Of a stretch of 64,000 bases of DNA, positions 62,075-64,000 are shown piece by piece. A model generated the notes under the pieces. That model saw nothing but the letters and a program-made list of their open reading frames with translations. It did no database searches and was not told the origin of the DNA. How positions within the stretch are numbered: position 1 is the stretch's first letter; every line of letters begins with the position of its first letter. Made by a program: the position numbers and the translations under genes. Origin of the DNA: Acidobacteriota bacterium (lineage in GTDB: Bacteria > Acidobacteriota > Terriglobia > Terriglobales > Acidobacteriaceae); the NCBI GenBank assembly GCA_023410055.1, contig JAEYQK010000024.1, positions 62,001-126,000 of the forward strand, written 5' to 3'.

Positions 62075-63253
62075 ATGGCAATCAAGTTCCGCGGTGTTGA
62101 TTTCATCAACTTCGACTCCCTGCTCAGCGAAGACGAGATTCTGGTGCGCAACACGGCGCGGCAGTTCGTCGAGGACAACCTGATTCCTATTATCGAGCAG
62201 TGCAATCGCGAAGGCCGTTTCCCGCGCGAGTTGGTCAGGCCCATGGCGGAACTCGGGTTCTTTGGCGCAAATCTGAAAGGTTATGGCTGCGCGGAGATGT
62301 CCAACGTCGAGTACGGACTTGTCATGCAGGAACTCGAACGCGGCGATAGCGGCCTGCGAAGCTTCGTTAGTGTGCAGTCGGCCCTGGTGATGTATCCGAT
62401 TTACGCCTTTGGAAGCGACGAGCAGAAGGATCGGTGGCTGCCAGCCCTGCAGAGTGGCGAAGCGCTGGGATGTTTCGGACTGACGGAACCCGACTTCGGA
62501 TCGAATCCGAGCGGGATGCGCACCCGGGCCAAGAAGGTTGGAGACGAGTACATTCTGAACGGCGAAAAGATGTGGATCACCTCGGGATCGATCGCCGATG
62601 TGGCGGTGGTCTGGGCGAAGAACGAGGACGAGGGCGGCAAGATACGAGGGTTCCTGGTCGAAACGAATCGATCCGGCTTCCGAACCGAAGACGTACACGG
62701 CAAGTGGTCGCTTCGCGCCTCAGTGACATCTTCCCTGTCCTTGCAGGACGTTCGCGTACCCGCCTGCAATCTGCTGCCGAAGACAGATGGACTGAAGTCG
62801 GCGCTGATGTGCCTGAACCAGGCACGATATGGCATCGCGTGGGGCGCTGTGGGCGCCGCGATGGCTTGTTATGACTGTGCCCTGCAGTATGCGCAATTCA
62901 GAAAGCAGTTCCGCGATCAGCCAATCGCATCACACCAGCTTGTCCAGGAAAAGCTGGTTTGGATGATCAACGAGATCACAAAAGGGCAGCTTCTGATTCT
63001 GCAAGTGGGACGGCTGAAAGACCGAGATCAGGCCAAGTTCCAGCACATCTCGATGGCCAAGAGGAACAATGTCTGGATGGCCCTCGAGTGTGCGCGCATG
63101 GGTCGCGACATCCTGGGTGCAAATGGCGTTGCCGACGAGTATCCGATCTTCCGGCATATGGCAAACCTCGAGTCTGTCAAGACTTACGAAGGAACTCACG
63201 ACATTCATACACTGATTGTCGGCTCCAGCATCACGGGATACGACGCTTTCTGA
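62075..63253 (+). CDS. Acyl-CoA dehydrogenase, glutaryl-CoA dehydrogenase type
   Basis: 392 residues. FAD-dependent alpha,beta-dehydrogenase. It has FGLTEPDFGSNPSGM (FAD/substrate), GEKMWITSGSIADVAVVWA, an Arg-containing ARYGIAWGAVGAAM, and the catalytic Glu E372 in TYEGTHDIHTLIVG. The YEGTHDI-type placement of the base and the overall similarity point to the glutaryl-CoA dehydrogenase subgroup, but a short-chain acyl-CoA dehydrogenase is not excluded. The ATG at 62075 is well placed. No etfAB genes adjacent. Confidence 0.88.
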   Translation: MAIKFRGVDFINFDSLLSEDEILVRNTARQFVEDNLIPIIEQCNREGRFPRELVRPMAELGFFGANLKGYGCAEMSNVEYGLVMQELERGDSGLRSFVSVQSALVMYPIYAFGSDEQKDRWLPALQSGEALGCFGLTEPDFGSNPSGMRTRAKKVGDEYILNGEKMWITSGSIADVAVVWAKNEDEGGKIRGFLVETNRSGFRTEDVHGKWSLRASVTSSLSLQDVRVPACNLLPKTDGLKSALMCLNQARYGIAWGAVGAAMACYDCALQYAQFRKQFRDQPIASHQLVQEKLVWMINEITKGQLLILQVGRLKDRDQAKFQHISMAKRNNVWMALECARMGRDILGANGVADEYPIFRHMANLESVKTYEGTHDIHTLIVGSSITGYDAF

Positions 63254-63297
63254 TCCGGAGTACTTCCTCCCTGCATCTCACTAAAAGGAGAGATGTC

Positions 63298-63882
63298 GTG
63301 AAGAAGACACATGCAGGAACGAGCCCTAACCTCGCTACAATTGCAGCTATTTCCGACGAAGATCAGCAACTAGTAAACGTTGTGGTGGAAACACCCAAGG
63401 GCGGTCGAACCAAGTTCAAGTACGACGAAACTCTGGCTGTATTCGAGGTCGCAAGGCTGCTGCCTAAGGGCATGGTGTTCCCTTTCGACTTCGGATTCGT
63501 TCCGCAAACGAAAGCTGACGACGGTGATCCGCTCGACGTACTGATTCTTATGGAAGAACCGATGTTCCCGGGCTGTCTGTTGAAGGCGCGTATTGTCGGA
63601 GTTCTTGAGGCAGAGCAGACTGAAGATGGTGAGACTCGACGAAATGACCGGATCATTGCCATCGGCAGCAGCTCTATCGATTTTGCTGAGGTCAAGAACA
63701 TCGAGGACCTACCCCGCGCTTCTCTGGAGCAAATCGAGGAGTTCTTCATCACCTACAACCGCCAGTGTGGAAAAGAAATGCGCTTTCTTGATCGCAAAGG
63801 CCCTAGCGCTGCATGGAAACGGTTGGACCGTTCGTTTGGTTTAAGAAAGGCGGCAGCAGGGTTAAGAAAGGCGGCAGCCTAG
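63298..63882 (+). CDS. ppa: Inorganic pyrophosphatase, family I
   Basis: 194 residues. It hydrolyses pyrophosphate. The metal-binding signature DDGDPLDVLIL is exact, preceded by KYDETLAVFEVARLLP and FPFDFGFVPQTKADDGDP. AAAGGAG lies 7 nt before the GTG at 63298, the preferred start; the open frame upstream overlaps the acyl-CoA dehydrogenase gene and is not translated. The last residues are a 7-residue duplication (LRKAAAG LRKAAA). Confidence 0.92.
   Translation: MKKTHAGTSPNLATIAAISDEDQQLVNVVVETPKGGRTKFKYDETLAVFEVARLLPKGMVFPFDFGFVPQTKADDGDPLDVLILMEEPMFPGCLLKARIVGVLEAEQTEDGETRRNDRIIAIGSSSIDFAEVKNIEDLPRASLEQIEEFFITYNRQCGKEMRFLDRKGPSAAWKRLDRSFGLRKAAAGLRKAAA
63841..63878 (+). repeat. 21-bp tandem duplication at the 3' end of ppa
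   Basis: TTAAGAAAGGCGGCAGC occurs at 63841-63857 and 63862-63878 (period 21 nt), identical over 17 bp. It extends the C-terminus with a repeated LRKAAA. Confidence 0.85.
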
Positions 63883-64000
63883 CCGGACGCACCTAAGGAA
63901 TCCAACGACTGCGATTCCTCGTCAGTTACCGCAACGCGGCTTTCCTGCATCTCACACGTTCGGACCGGCGCACTGCCCGACACCCTTCCCTCTCTGCCCC

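Noticed and set aside
62959..63297. 113-codon N-terminal extension of inorganic pyrophosphatase
   Set aside because: It overlaps the acyl-CoA dehydrogenase gene in another frame; the ribosome-binding site and family length support the GTG at 63298.

Overview
The window looks like ordinary chromosomal DNA of an Acidobacteriota (Terriglobia-type) soil bacterium. This is an inference from gene content: a HemQ-type coproheme decarboxylase next to a second chlorite-dismutase-family protein, archaeal/bacterial-type inositol-phosphate synthase, large FG-GAP/Ig/MBG secreted proteins, and several small conserved proteins that I associate with that phylum. I see no rRNA, tRNA, CRISPR array, prophage or insertion sequence. 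About 54 protein genes are supported, most with intact family motifs.

Layout. 0-13 kb: C-terminal part of a dicarboxylate/amino-acid symporter, EcsC protein, RNase J, a lytic transglycosylase paired with a GAF-like protein, an ECF sigma/anti-sigma pair, an M48 protease and inositol-phosphate synthase. 13-23 kb: a heme block (hemQ, a degenerate Cld-family paralogue, hemD, hemC, hemA, hemX) interleaved with nth, a GNAT enzyme and a GalT-like protein. 23-32 kb: mutS, a TIMP/NTR-like secreted protein, a membrane PP2C phosphatase and a GT39-type glycosyltransferase. 32-38.4 kb: MFS transporter, nagZ, anmK, a peptide-binding lipoprotein and rph in one direction, suggesting peptidoglycan recycling. 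38-46.8 kb: fructose-bisphosphate aldolase, a WecA-like transferase with an extra C-terminal domain, xseB, a degenerate receiver protein, a stand-alone ATP-dependent DNA ligase, bacterioferritin and ispA. 46.8-52 kb: a pyruvate oxidase plus FAD/Fe-S D-lactate-type dehydrogenase pair. 52-64 kb: a 1283-residue secreted FG-GAP protein, nfo, a metallo-hydrolase, aroF, a beta-propeller lipoprotein, murB, a 59-residue zinc ribbon, an acyl-CoA dehydrogenase and inorganic pyrophosphatase.

The least ordinary signals are not whole genes. (1) A family of about 36-nt hairpin elements with a conserved GGTGCCCC head occurs at least eight times on both strands. Four copies lie inside coding frames: two in mutS, one in murB and one in a metallo-hydrolase gene. 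(2) Several genes start only 6-8 nt after a recognisable -10 box and have no Shine-Dalgarno sequence, which suggests leaderless mRNAs and helps choose starts. (3) The second Cld-family protein keeps the catalytic Tyr/Trp positions but has lost the heme-ligand His and distal Gln. (4) A 27-bp almost perfect inverted repeat ends 12 nt before rph. (5) Two small genes under 60 codons were found by reading: a membrane peptide before hemQ and a zinc ribbon after murB.

No clearly novel multi-gene defence or biosynthetic system was found. The hairpin-element family is the best candidate for further work.
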